Assembly (NCBI GenBank): GCA_963978545.1
Contig: OZ021726.1
Coordinates: 29,422,459 to 29,486,458, forward strand
Length of the DNA stretch: 64,000 bases
Direction of reading: 5' to 3'
DNA from: Linyphia triangularis
Taxonomy: Eukaryota; Arthropoda; Arachnida; Araneae; Linyphiidae
The position numbers and the translations under genes were made by a program. The notes below the pieces were generated by a model, which saw nothing but the letters and a program-made list of their open reading frames with translations, was not told where the DNA came from and did no database searches. Positions within the stretch are counted from its first letter, which is position 1. Each line of letters opens with the position of its first letter. Shown piece by piece: positions 1-11,756 of this stretch.

Positions 1-1216
1 GGCTGTCGGATGTTATCACAATTGACTCCTTTTATCTCTGAATGCATGTTGAGTGTTTTTGTAAATTAAGTTCTACTGCTTGTGCGAAATTTGAATAGGT
101 TTATTGCATCGAGTTTTACCCTGGAGAGTTTTACCCTGAATGTGAAAGAATTCGTAACTAAAAATTGTTTGTTTTTGAATGTCATTTAATGGAAAATTTA
201 TGCCATCAATAACAAATGTTTTTTAGTCTGAATCAGAGATAGGATAGTAAGTCAAAAAATTCTTTGAAAACAATGCTAATCGAATTAAAATTTCTTTTCT
301 AGGTTGTGAAAGAAAGCCAACAAGCAGAGTGCAACTTGTCTTCATCAGCTGTTAGACTTGAAGTAATTGGCTGTTGGATGTTATCACAATTACAATAAAA
401 CATTGAACCACCTAAAGCAGAGAGTTAAAATGTAATGAAAGTTAGTATAAATGTGATGTAAAAAAAACTTGCAGCAAAGTATAAGGTGATTAGGAAAAAA
501 AAAAATTTTTAAACACTTGGCTGAAATTATCAACGTTGTTATTTTGGCTGAAATTATTAATGCTAAGGAAACAACTTTATTTGTGAAAATGTTTCTGAAA
601 TTTTTGTATTTTCGAATGTATTTTGGGAACTGACAAAAAGAGTGCTGATGAATAACAAGAAAAGGTATAAAGGCATTTAAATTTTACTCCTCTACAAGAG
701 TGTACAAGTATGCAAGAGATGTCATCGAATTGGTTTTTCCTGATTTGTCTGCCACTCGAATATGCTGCAATGGCTTAGACTGCAAACCAAGATTTTCATC
801 CAACGCATTTAAACTATTATAGAAAAAAGTTGTTTTTTCTTACTGGCTGACCTTTACAAATTTCTATTTGTGTTTACATCCAACTTTTTTGTTTCTGTGA
901 AATTAATTATATGAAAATAATAAAAATTGAAACATGCAAGCTGCAACTTCTCACTAATACTGCATAATGTGTTATAGTTAATTTGTTATGCTACTCAAAT
1001 ATTTTAATATGTAACAATATGCTTTTATTTAAAATTACCAGCAACATCAAGTCTTTAAATGCATCCCTACTGAAATCCCCTCTGACACTTTTCCCACATT
1101 TATTTTCTAGTCAGCTTCATGTAATTATTTTCATGGTACAGCATTAGTCAGAACTTTTTGAAACCTTCCCAGAATTGCAAACCAATTAGTATTCACTATT
1201 GCATCATGGAACTAGT
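1..1216. other. AT-rich noncoding flank
   Basis: No gene, exon or transposon family was recognised here. A 24-bp phrase beginning ggctgt and containing ggatgttatcacaatt occurs at 1-24 and again at 369-392 with one mismatch, so there is a short direct repeat with a 368-bp offset. The rest is A/T-rich low-complexity sequence of the kind found in arthropod introns or intergenic DNA. Confidence 0.6.
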
Positions 1217-1224
1217 TTTAACGT

Positions 1225-2404
1225 CAGGGGTGCAACCAGAAAATTTCTCTGTGGTAGGGGTCTTTCCATCAAGTTAACTTCTGTATTTCTGTTACAAAAA
1301 CAAGTTCTACGTAAAAATTCCTCATCTTATATTTTTCACCAATCAATATTTTTGCAGTTTCTTAATGTCTCATATGCCAAAATATTAAAATGGTTTTTGT
1401 CCAATATTCAAGTTATACATAAAAACCTAATATGGCATATTTTTCTATATCCTGTATTATCCATGTAACCTAGATCATAAATCGATGCAAAATTTTTCTT
1501 GTTTATTCAATTAGAGAAGGAGCAATATTTTTAGGCGAATGAACACAAACACCAATATCAGAATCATTTTACATATCTGATATTTTTTTTACATAAACTT
1601 CAGTGCATTTCGTAGTGCACTGAAGTACCATTTTGAGATATTTTAATTTTAAATGTGTGTTTTTGGAGGATTTTATGTAATGACACTTGTTGTTTTCTCG
1701 AAGAATGTAAGGTTATGTACACCAACACCCATACCTTAGTTAAAATTTGGAATATACCTATTTCATAGTTCAAGGCCCTAAAGGATAGTTCAAACAACAT
1801 GTTAGTCAAAGAAAATTTCATAAAATGTGAGTGGAATTTTATTTTACGTTGTTAACGTTTATATAAAAATTAGTCTAAAAATGTTTCAAATTTTGAAAAA
1901 TATTCAATATTTTAAAATATTTTTTAGTCCATACCTTTATTTTAAGATATGCTTTACCTTAAAATGCAAAAATTATGCCAATTATATGGAAATTTAAAAA
2001 AAAAAAGTCTCCGAACCTAGTCGGATACCTTAATGGTGTTTGAAATAAAAGGCATGAAGCACTGAAACACAATAACAACATTTGGAAAATAGACATCCAT
2101 GTTTATAAAATTTTTAAACAATACTTTTTATTGGACCCAAGAAGTCAAAAAGCAATCTGCAATGATTTTTTGATAGTATGAGATTTACAAATATATCATT
2201 TATTTCAGTTTTGGAGTCTAATACCTACTTTAGTGCGATACATTAACTTACTCTGTCTGAATGACGGTAGATTAAAAACGTATCCTTTGAAATTATTTTC
2301 GGTTACCAAGTGTTTCTTATTCATTCATAACAAAATACTGGGAATGTTGGTGATTCTAGGGGGGTGTTCTAACCCTAAAAACCTTTCCCCTGGTTGCACG
2401 CCTG
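1225..2404. mobile_element. hAT-like non-autonomous DNA transposon (1180 bp)
   Basis: The left end reads CAGGGGTGCAACCAG and the right end, read on the opposite strand, reads CAGGCGTGCAACCAG, a 15-bp terminal inverted repeat with one mismatch. It is flanked by an 8-bp near-duplication, tttaacgt at 1217-1224 and tttaaagt at 2405-2412. An 8-bp target-site duplication and a CAGGGGTG-type terminus are hallmarks of the hAT superfamily. The interior is AT-rich and I see no transposase, so this is a MITE-like or internally deleted copy. The mismatches in TIR and TSD suggest moderate age. Confidence 0.7.
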
Positions 2405-2592
2405 TTTAAAGTTCCTGCAATCTTTGTATTTTCGGTTTGTACGTTTAACAACCTATTTTTGTGCCTGATAACGGTTTCTCATTCCAGGACATACAACTTG
2501 ACATGGATTCTGAACCCTAATGAACATTGACGCCTAACACAGGATTCAAGCATGGCACTTTTGATAGGCGAGATGGGAATTGCTTTACTCAC

Positions 2593-2712
2593 AGGCGTTT
2601 GTTTCCAATGAATTCTATTATTAAGCAATACTACTTTTAAAATTGGCTTCTGAATCTTGACCAACTCGGACCTGTCGTGAATTGCTCCTCTTCCTTGTTC
2701 ATAAACCTTCAA
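2593..2712 (-). CDS. Putative host exon, 40 codons, unknown protein
   Basis: On the minus strand a 120-nt stretch is open in one frame only (40 codons, starting LKVYEQGRGAIHDR and ending RIHWKQTP). It is preceded by an acceptor-like ...cattattgcag and followed immediately by a consensus donor GTGAGT. The composition is clearly less AT-rich than the flanks. These boundaries make a phase-0 internal exon the best explanation. The protein family is not recognised. It lies on the same strand as the FERM exon at 58891-59135, but joining the two directly gives a stop at once, so if they belong to one gene other exons must lie between them. Confidence 0.5.
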
Positions 2713-4444
2713 CTGCAATAATGATCTGGGATGATTCTTTTCAAAATTTAAAAAAATGGATTATTTTATTGAAATAGACACTCAGGTTTTTTTTTTTTTT
2801 TTGTAAAAACTTATACTGGTGGTATTTATGCAAATTTAAATGTTTTTAGTTATTGATTTTTAGACTTTTCCAATTTTATTGTAAGAATAAAACATCTATA
2901 TGAAATTTATTTGTCTGACTCTTTCACTGGTGTTATTTCATTTATATGAATAGAATTCCAAAGAAGATTCAAGTGCAAATTACGAACTTGATTAAAGTAC
3001 AAAATCTTTTTTAATGAAAAGATAAATTTAGTCATTTTTTTTTAATCCAAATTATTTAATTCCAGTATGCTTACAAATTGCTTAACTAATGATATTTAAT
3101 TTGCTAACATTTTTAAGATGAAATTTTAATCTTAAAGAATTATCAATCAAAGAAAGAATATGTATCAAAACCCTAGTCCACAGAAAAACGAATATTTAGT
3201 TTTTAATTCAACATCAAAATAAGTTAAGGGGGGGGGGGGGATTACATTTAACTTCCTTTGTTGGACAGGCTTTTTTTTTTAGGTAATATGTATTTCGTAT
3301 AAAAGCATTTTCTAAGATTTCCACCTTTTAACCTGCAAATTTACATTTAACTCATTAGAAACAAAATAGAGAATTGTTTTCAAAACAAAAAGAAACCATA
3401 AGTTTTATTCCAAATTTTATGTATATGAAGATTTTAGGAAGTGCAAGGGAGTAGAAAATTGTACTAAGTTATTTAAAACATTTATGAAATACAATGATAA
3501 CTCAGAAGTTCTAATTAGAGATCACTGACTGTAAAATGTTCAAATACTGGAGTCAATTACAACACAACGAAATTCTATTACAATATACCCAAAAAAGGCA
3601 ATTTTGCAAGTATCTGGTAACCCGTTGTCGCCAAACTAGTAAAATTGGGATTTTGTTACAGATATTCAATGGGAAAGATTTAAAAAAAAAAAATGTGCAA
3701 ATAATCTATAACAGCCTTAAAAATGAGCATGATTGAGAAAAATTGTATATTTAAACATTTAAAGATTAGATTTTATTTATTTTAGATTTTACTTTATTTA
3801 AAAAAATCAACAGCTGCCGCTAGTCGAAAAAGAAAACCAGAACGTCAGCAAATTTTGCTCGCGCAATTCCGGTATTCTTCCAGTCGGTTGGCACCGTGTA
3901 AACATAAAACGCCAGTAAACTAGAATTCCAGCCAACTGGTTCCAATGATCTTCCAGCCAATTGGCCGGCTGTCGCGGTAGTAACTGGTAGCGTGTAAATC
4001 AGGCATTACTTTAAATTTTATTCAACCAGCAGATTTTTTTTTTTATTAATTATAAAGTTAAAGTTGCAGTCGAATTTATTTGCTGTGCAAATAAAATTAG
4101 TTTTTTATTTAATGCGCAAATAAAATTAGTTTTTTTTTAAAATTCTTATTAGGTTGTGTTAAAGCTTTGTAATAAGAAATTAGCAGCAGAAAATATCACC
4201 AAATACCTTTTTATTAATTTTGAACGAACTTTTTCAATGGATGAATTACTGAAACATTGCATTTTGAAAATATATCAATATATTTTTACAAAACTGTATT
4301 GACGTAAGAAATTTTTTTATACATTATTATTATTATTATTTTTTTTTTTTTTTACAAATAAGTTCTTGCTTGCTTTTAACTACAGGTAAAGTTTATATTT
4401 CAAATACAATTTTACAAATAAAGTTTAAATGCTTCATTAAATAC
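2713..4444. other. AT-rich noncoding sequence with microsatellite tracts
   Basis: No gene was recognised. The stretch holds homopolymers (T run near 2788-2801, a G run near 3229-3240), a TTA microsatellite near 4323-4338 and long A/T tracts. The only distinct sub-region is the higher-GC block at 3808-4010, listed separately. Confidence 0.6.
3808..4010. repeat. Possible DNA-transposon end or MITE fragment
   Basis: A GC-richer block in AT-rich surroundings has three variants of a short phrase, ttccagtcggttgg, ttccagccaactgg and ttccagccaattgg, and a related pair, accgtgtaaaca and agcgtgtaaatc. Repeated sub-terminal motifs of this kind are typical of transposon ends. No target-site duplication or partner terminus was found, so the class is not assigned. 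Confidence 0.3.
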
Positions 4445-4450
4445 TAAAAA
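4445..4450 (+). repeat. Left 6-bp direct repeat (TAAAAA) at palindrome edge
   Basis: TAAAAA lies directly outside the left terminus (AGTAGTTAG...) of the giant palindrome, and the same hexamer in the same orientation follows the right terminus at 19048-19053. A direct repeat outside perfectly inverted ends is what a transpositional target-site duplication looks like. The hexamer is low complexity, so chance cannot be excluded in AT-rich DNA. Confidence 0.6.
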
Positions 4451-4492
4451 AGTAGTTAGAAATTGGGCATCCGGGGCCATGGCGCAGCGCGC

Positions 4493-4640
4493 AGAAGGAC
4501 GAGGGACGATGACGTCACCGGAAGGGGCGTGGTCGGATATGGCGTCACCGGAAGTGGGCGTGACCGGATATGACGTCACAGGAAGTGACATCACCGGATA
4601 TGACGCCACCGGAAATCACGTGACCGGAAGTGGAGTTGAG
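4493..4640 (+). repeat. Terminal ETS/CRE-rich minisatellite, left arm
   Basis: Close to the left terminus a unit of about 30 bp, variants of ggatatgacgtcaccggaag, is repeated about four times. It combines CCGGAAGT (ETS/GABP-type core) with TGACGTCA (CRE/ATF-type site), and CACGTGAC follows. The mirrored array in the right arm (18935-19005) has about two units fewer, accounting for the 61-bp arm length difference. Whether these sites bind anything is inference. Confidence 0.7.
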
Positions 4641-4689
4641 TTGTTCCCCTCCTGTTGCTGTTTTAGTTTCGGTTTCATTATAAGCTGTT

Positions 4690-5400
4690 TGTGTATGACG
4701 TCACAGTAGATATGACGTCATAATGTGTTTATATCAAAGTTTTGAGTGGTGGCAACACTTTTTAGTTTCGGTTTATCTAACAGACGGAGTTGAGTTGTTC
4801 TAGGACTGTTTGTAAACGAATAAGTTAGAGTGATAGGTTTTTATTGCATGACGTCACAGTAGGTATGACGTCATAATTTGTTTTATATCAAAGTTTAGAG
4901 CGATGGCAACACTTTTTAGTTTCGATTTATCTTTAAGATGGAGTTGAGTTGTTCTAGGACTGCTTGTAAACGAATAAGTTAGAGTGATAGGTTTTTATTG
5001 CGTGACGTCACAGTAAGTATGACGTCATAATTTGTTTTATATTAAAGTTTAGAGCGATGGCAACACTTTTTAGTTTCGATTTACCTTTAAGATGGAGTTG
5101 AGTTGTTCTAGGACTGCTTGTAAATGAATAAGTTAGAGTGATAGGTTTTTATTGCGTGACGTCACCGTATGTATGACGTCATAATGTGTTTTATATCAAA
5201 GTTTTTGAGCGGTGGCAACACTTTTTAGTTTTTGCTTCTAGTTAACTGGAGTTGAGTTGTTCTAAGGCTGCTTATAAACGAATAAGTTAGAGTGATAGGT
5301 ATTTTTACTAATGACGTCACAGTGGGTATGACGTCATTCTATGTTAAGATTTACGTTTTAAGTGGTGATAACATTGGATATATACCAAATTTAGTTTTCA
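4690..5400 (+). repeat. 154-bp tandem array with paired TGACGTCA sites, left arm
   Basis: Five copies begin at acgtca positions 4698, 4851, 5005, 5159 and 5314, spacings of 153, 154, 154 and 155 bp. Each unit has two TGACGTCA palindromes about 11 bp apart and the phrases ggcaacactttttagttt, gagttgagttgttcta and aataagttagagtgatagg. A diverged sixth unit lies near 6095-6175. The regular spacing and conserved paired CRE-like sites make this a candidate regulatory or replication array. Confidence 0.8.
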
Positions 5401-5924
5401 GGTGTTGGCAACGAGTTCTGATCGGTCAGCTAAATGCTCGCTTGTGACTGATAAGTTTTAAACTTGTGACCAAAAGTTAACTCCTGGTTGACTGTTTGGT
5501 TTTCTAGCGAGTTACTTACATATCCTTTAATCAAGTTAAAATACCTGCAACAAAGTTACACAAATAAAAATGTTAAATTTGAAAAGTTAATAAAAGGAAG
5601 GCCATTTGCTAAGGGTCTAAAGAACCCTAACCCCGAGCTACACGTGACATTTCAATATTTTACCAAACAATTGTTAAAATATCGACTATCGGACGTTGCC
5701 TTCATGGTAACTCATCTACCCACCCCCCTTCCCTAACTAATTTTGAATAAGTTAAGACTTTAGAATTACAATTAATAAATTTTGAAAAATTATTTATTAA
5801 AGGTGAGGACCCACCTCCAGCCCGATACCTCTTTTAGGAAGAATTGGTACCGCCTCACTCCACCCTAACAAAAAAAAAATCTGTGAAAAAAAAGCACGAA
5901 GTATTAAACACGTCTTTCACACTC

Positions 5925-6070
5925 AGGTATCCAAGTAGAAATGGCGAGACGGCAACAGGTAGCGTCTATATATGAGGGGTGATCACGTGACTTCACCGAC
6001 CAATCAGGTTTCACGGTAGAGGGTGCTACTGACTATCGACCCGTCAGAAGGGAGGGGAGCGAGACTAGGG
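5925..6070 (-). promoter_or_regulatory. Promoter-like module, left arm, facing the terminus
   Basis: Read on the minus strand the order is a CCAAT-type box (ATTGG complement at 6000-6004), a CACGTG E-box (5984-5989) and a TATA-like box (5966-5973). Spacing and order fit a polymerase II core promoter that would transcribe toward 4451 through the 154-bp array. The block is GC-richer than the surrounding arm. No reading frame longer than about 80 codons follows, so any product would be noncoding or very short. This is motif inference only. Confidence 0.35.
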
Positions 6071-6299
6071 ATGTTTCAACACGCTTCAACGCGTTTGCGA
6101 GTTGAGTTGTTGTGTAACGATCTTGCTTGAAACAGTTAAAGTGATAGATAATTTGTTCGTGACGTCATAGTGTAGCGAATGGGTTTTTAGCGTAGACAGT
6201 TGTTGCAATTGGAGTAATTATGAAATTTATTAAATATAAAGATAATATTTAGTAATAATTATCAGATTTTATTATTATTATTATAAAAAATAAACTTAT

Positions 6300-7880
6300 A
6301 AAAAAAAGTGAACGTGAAAATTTACTTTGCGAATAAAAATCATGTCTTTAAAATGTGTACGAATATCACTAAATAAGAGAAAAAAGTAACATACTTAAAC
6401 TCTTTAAAATAAATAACTTTAACATTAACGTAAAAAATTTACTTTTCACATAAAAATCACTTTAAAATGAGTAAAAATATCGCTAAATAAGAGAAAAAAA
6501 AGTAACTTACTTAAAATTTCTAAGATAAATATTTAACCTTTACTCGAAAATTCCCTTCATATATAAAAATCACGACTTTAAAATATGACATGCAAGAGAA
6601 AAGTAACGTACTTAAACTTTCTACGACAAATAACTTTAACATTAACGTAACATTTTACTTTACACATAAAAATCCCGACTTTAAAATATGTAGAAATACC
6701 GCTAAATAAAAGAAGAAAAAAAAAGTAACATACTTAAACTTTGTACGACAAATAACTTTGACATTAACGTAAAAAATTTTCTTCACATATAAAAATCACG
6801 ACTTTAAAATGTAACGTGTAAGAAGAATTAGCATACTTAAAATTTCTACGACAAATAAATTTAACCTTTACGCGAAAATTTACTACATATATAAAAATCA
6901 TGTATTTAAAATATCGCTGAATAAAAGAAAAAAGTAACATACTTAAACTTTCTACGACAAATAACTTTAACATTAACGCAAAAATTTACTTTACACATAA
7001 AAATCACGACTTTAAATTTGACATGCAGGAGGAAAGTATAACATACCTATAATTTCTACGACAAAGAATTCAAACATTGCCATTCATGTCTTTAAAATGT
7101 ATAATGACAACTCTAACTTTTAGAAAAAAGAAACACTAAAAATTTACAAGGCAAAGAATTTAAAATTGAACGTGAAAATTAACTTCACATGTACAATCAT
7201 ACTCTTATATCAACGATAAATAAGATAAAAAAGAAGCTCTAAAAATTTATAAGGCAAATAATTTAAATAATACGCGAAAATTTACCACACATATAAAAAT
7301 TATGTCTTTCAAATGTGTAAGAATAACGCTAAATTAGAGAAAAAGAAATACTAAAAATTTATAAGGTAAGGAATTGAAACAATATGCGAAAATTTATTTC
7401 ACGCATAAAATTTTTATCTTTAAAATGTGTAAGAATAATGCTAAATTAGAGAAGAAAAAAAAAAAAAATAACATACTTAAACTTTCTTCGACAACAATTT
7501 AAACAATACGCGACATTTTCATACACAATTATTTTCTTAGGTTAATGTTAAATAATGGGAAATTTAACAGAATAAAAATTTCAAAGATAAAGAATTTTAA
7601 CCTTTACACGAAAATTTACCTCACAAAAATATCATATCCTTAAACTTTAACGTGACAATTTACTCTTCATATACAATTAAACTCTTAGGTTAATGTTAAA
7701 TAAGAAAAAAAATAATATACTTAAAATTTCTAAGATAAACATAACGTAAAAATTTCGTATCATATGTTTAAAATGTAACATATAAGAGAAAAAAAACTAA
7801 CATACTTGAACTTTCTATAGCAAAGAATTTAAGCATTAGCGTAAAAATTAACTTTACATATAAAATTCACATCTTTAAAT
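6300..7880 (+). repeat. AT-rich degenerate tandem array, left arm
   Basis: About a dozen irregular copies of a 100-125-bp unit follow each other. Shared phrases are ctacgacaaataactttaacattaacg, a stretch like ttactttacacataaaaatca, and aacatacttaaa; the gacaaata phrase recurs at about 6629, 6747, 6850 and 6956. The copies are diverged within an arm yet matched position by position with the other arm, so the array predates the palindrome. The quoted phrases are degenerate between copies. Confidence 0.7.
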
Positions 7881-7963
7881 GGGAAGATAAGCAGGTGACG
7901 GTAATTAGCCAATCAGGGTAGCGGTAGGTGATACGCCATTCGCCGGCATTTTTAGATCGGAGG

Positions 7964-8137
7964 ATGAGTCACGCTAAAACTTGTTGGAACAGGTCGGGAG
8001 ATTTGTACAGCAAGAACAACAGCATCGACGCGCAAGCAGCGGGTGATGCTGTGATGTGTCAGCAGGTCTTTGAGATTATCGTTTTCCTACTTTGCCGTTT
8101 TCATAATGAAATGTTTGTGAAAACTTGGAATGAATAA
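7964..8137 (+). CDS. Possible 57-codon frame in a higher-GC island, left arm
   Basis: The region 7885-8140 is distinctly less AT-rich than its surroundings, has a CCAAT box (agccaatcagg near 7906) and an AP-1-like tgagtcac, and contains a frame from ATG (7964) starting MSHAKTCWNRSGDLYSKN and ending TWNE. A hydrophobic stretch, IIVFLLC, lies two thirds of the way along. The frame is intact and identical in both arms, but so are the arms in general, so this is weak evidence of selection. No family is recognised. It may be the only short protein of the element or may be chance. Confidence 0.2.
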   Translation: MSHAKTCWNRSGDLYSKNNSIDAQAAGDAVMCQQVFEIIVFLLCRFHNEMFVKTWNE

Positions 8138-8149
8138 AGTGGATTTCAA

Positions 8150-11100
8150 AGACATATTAGTAAGTGAAGGTAGAATTCGCATGGACTTTCTTCCAAAAAG
8201 TAAGATTCACTTGGAGAATTTAAGATCATTTCTACTTGAAAACTTTTCTATTATTTAAAACATTGAATATTGTTCAAACTCAGTGGGATTATATGCTACA
8301 ATACGGGTAAAACTTAACAAAATTGTTACATAGAAGAAAAATAGTAAGAGATTTAAAATAAATATTAGATATAGATACTCCAAAGAAAAAATTTCACCTC
8401 TACTTTTCAATCGGAAAATCAATACAAGTTGGAAATTTATGTTACTTCAAGAAAGACTTAGACAATTTACTTTGTAATAATATACGGTAAGGTGTCGTAT
8501 TAACTCGTGCAATACATGCTGACTAAGGTTTATTTTACTTGAAAGGTGAATTGGGGGGAAATATTAAATAAATTGTAGATATTAAATACATTATAGATAT
8601 GCATTCAAGTTTTGAAAATCACCTGCAAGACTTTTAAAACATCTTAAGATAAATTGAAAGAAACTTTTTATACTCTGAAAGGAAATCACAAGTAATTTAG
8701 TTAACTTTTTTCATGGTAACACTCATATTCAACGACATGTTTTTAAAATTTAACCTTCTTTACATGATAATAGTTATAAATTTTTTCAATCTCAGATGCG
8801 ATATACTATTATTTCTAACATATATGTTACGAATTGTGTAAAGTTTTTAAAAGAGTATATGCAAATCACCAATCAGAAACATGAAAATCTAACATCAATC
8901 AAACACACTAAAATAATAAGATATTTTCCTTAGTGGAAATAGTTAACTACTCATGTGATGGAATGTACTTAGAAAATTTAAATACTGAAAAAAGTTTGCT
9001 AGGCAAACTTAAAGAATATATATTTTTTTTCTTGTGAAAAACTAGCATAAATTTGAAAAATATAGAGTTTGTTACTATGTAAAATTGAACATCATCTGGA
9101 CAAACTAAATTATACATGAATTTTTTTTTATTTGAGAGGTGCTGACAATATATCATTAATACAGAGATTTTTAACTTCCACCCATAATTTCTAAATAACT
9201 TATACATAAATTTCAGAAAACTGAAACGGAATGTGTTTTACAAGACGCTTATTTTGTAAGATGAATATTCAATATTAATATAACTGAGCAAAGTTCATTA
9301 CGGAAAAAACTTGTAAAAGATACTTATATTTTGAAAATAGTTTGAAATATCCTTTTAAATTTATGAATGCTCGCTTTCGAAAGACACAAATAAAACTGAT
9401 ATTACACATGATAATTAACACATGCATAACATTAATCAAACAAAGTGGAATTTTTATTGCTTGTGACCGATAACTTTTCAGTGAAGCAGAACTTACATAG
9501 GAAATTTGTGCAAACTTTTTCAACTTTTAAACCAAGTATTATGTAAAATTATAAATTACGATAGGAAATAGCACACTTCAGAATCGGAACAAGTCTTCTA
9601 GTTAAGCTAAATTTATTTCTCAAGGAATTGAAAGCATACCAGACAAGTCCTTATCATTTCGCATCTTTTCTCATGTTGCAAGAAGACATACTTTGTAAAA
9701 GATCGTCGTTGCACTTAACAAAAATCAGTAAAAATAAATGTATTTTCTATGGCAAAGATAAAACTTCACAACTTAATTACTGAAATTTAGCTAAGTTGCA
9801 TATGGTTTATTCACATAACTCGCATATGCTTCGAATGTTGAAATATATTTGTCAGTTGAAATCAAACTAATCGAAAATAAATGCTACCTACATTTTCAAG
9901 TCGGAAATTACTATTAAATAAACTTTACATGTAAAACATTGTCATGTTAAAAAGAAAAATCTACAAAAATGTAAATGATAATTTTACTGTTGGTACATAA
10001 ATGATGAATAATTTATGATTTTATTCTAGGCAAACGTTTTATTGTCTAACAGAGAACTTAAACTTTAGCAGAAAAATAAAAAAATACAATTTTTATATCC
10101 TATCATGCTTGTCGAAAATTGAATTTATTAGCTGTTGTAATAGATTTTTATTGTCCAAATTTCTATAGTTTTTCTTCCCGGTGCAATAAAATTAAGTTCA
10201 TGTGTAATGATTAGGTTTTTTTTTTTTTTATGAATCTTATAAATTTAATGAAATTATTATGACCTAAGAGATTGAGTGAACTGAATAAATCAATGATGTA
10301 AATTTAAACAGTGACTTGAACTGATACATACTATAACTGTAAAGAAGTATGACAAAGTGATAGATGAAGTAAAAATAGAAGTTGAATGAAATGTGTTGAA
10401 AAAAGTTGAAGACGACAAGAAATTCGTAATTGAGAATTATCATTGACTTATATTAACTTCGTTTTTCTTGCTTATGACAAGAAAGTACACTCTTTCTTAT
10501 TAAGAACCAACTTGATATATTATCATAGAATGACAATGATGAAATATCTATACATTAAAAAAAAAAAAAAAAAAAAAAAAATACCTAACTTAGACATAGC
10601 AAATTTCTTGAAATTCATGTATAATGCGAGAAGTTTTACTGGAAATATAGAAGATACAACATTGAAAGATGTGAATGTTTCGAAGTACTTTATCAGAAAT
10701 AAAAAAAAAAAAAATGCGCTGAGATTCGCTATAAAAAATTTTAGGAGAAAGTTTAAACAAAATTTAAAATCAAACATGCTTTTAAATGGGAACACAAATA
10801 TTAAAACTATAGCACATTAAACAATTTATATTACGTCATCTCAGTTGTATCAAACTGAATAACATGAAAAACAACCACAAACTGAATAAACATGAAAATT
10901 ATCAATATATGTGGAAAAGTTTCCTTTTTTCACATATAAAAAAAAATAACACATTGACGTACGTTAAGATCACGAAACATGCATAATCATATACCGATAA
11001 GAGCAACCAATGTTGCGGGGAGATATTCACATGATGGTCAATATCCCATGAATAAATTGATTGATTGAATTTATAATGCTAATTCCAATAGTATTCCACG

Positions 11101-11756
11101 TAACTTCAACTTCATATGTTACACTATAGATATATTTATTTTTCAAATATATTGACTTTCGAAAAATCATCCTTCAATACAAGAATGATAATAGTAAGAA
11201 TAAAAGAAAAGATACTAAGCATTGATTTAAAGTGTATTTATTTCAACTTCGCAACAAATCATATGCTTGAAACGAAAATTGCTTCGAACCAAAGTATAAC
11301 CATCCAATTTCATTGATTCCTACAAGGACATTTTTCTCATCTAGTAATTGAATTTTTTTTTTCTCATACACATTATAAGTGATGTCTAATCAGGTGTAGA
11401 ATAGTTGAAGATATCCTACCTCTTTCTAAATATTAATAAGTCACTGTTGAAAAACTTATAAAAATTTCACGTTACACTTAAAGTTTTTTTTTTTTTTATA
11501 TATATTTCAAAGAATTTTTTCAAATCAATATGTATATTTAAATACTGAAACTTATTCACTTCAATAAATGTATGTTTAAGTTATAAAACTCTTCGTATGT
11601 ATTGAAAAATTGTAACTTTTCGTCTTCTTCGTATAAATCGATAACTTATACACTAGTTCTTCATCAATTAATCTTCTAAGTAAATCTTTCAAAGGTAAAA
11701 ACATACTTATAGCTTTGCATTTGTAACAAGTTAAATTGTACATGTTTCATGTGAAA
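8150..11756 (+). other. AT-rich inner portion of left arm
   Basis: No protein-like frame, RNA gene or known repeat was recognised. The block has homopolymer tracts (A run at 10558-10580, T runs near 10216 and 11487). Short open frames here encode lysine/phenylalanine-rich low-complexity strings that follow from base composition. The mirror block is 11803-15410. Confidence 0.6.

Larger units (their letters stand above)
4451..11756 (+). repeat. Left arm of the giant palindrome
   Basis: From the terminus inward the arm contains a GC-rich ETS/CRE minisatellite (4493-4640), a 154-bp tandem array (4690-5400), a promoter-like module (5925-6070), an AT-rich tandem array (6300-7880), a higher-GC island with a 57-codon frame (7885-8140), and about 3.6 kb of AT-rich sequence without recognisable genes (8150-11756). 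Every block has its mirror in the right arm. Examples of arm-specific differences are G versus T in the leucine-rich phrase near 10490 and 13075, and four substitutions within the innermost 400 bp. Confidence 0.85.

Noticed and set aside
4479..4709. 76-codon frame through the ETS/CRE minisatellite
   Set aside because: It is the translation of a tandem repeat (TGYDVTGSD-type) and is not preserved in the other arm, where units are missing.
6300..7880. CRISPR array
   Set aside because: Repeats are degenerate, about 100-125 bp, contiguous and AT-rich, in a eukaryotic context; there is no short identical repeat with unique spacers.
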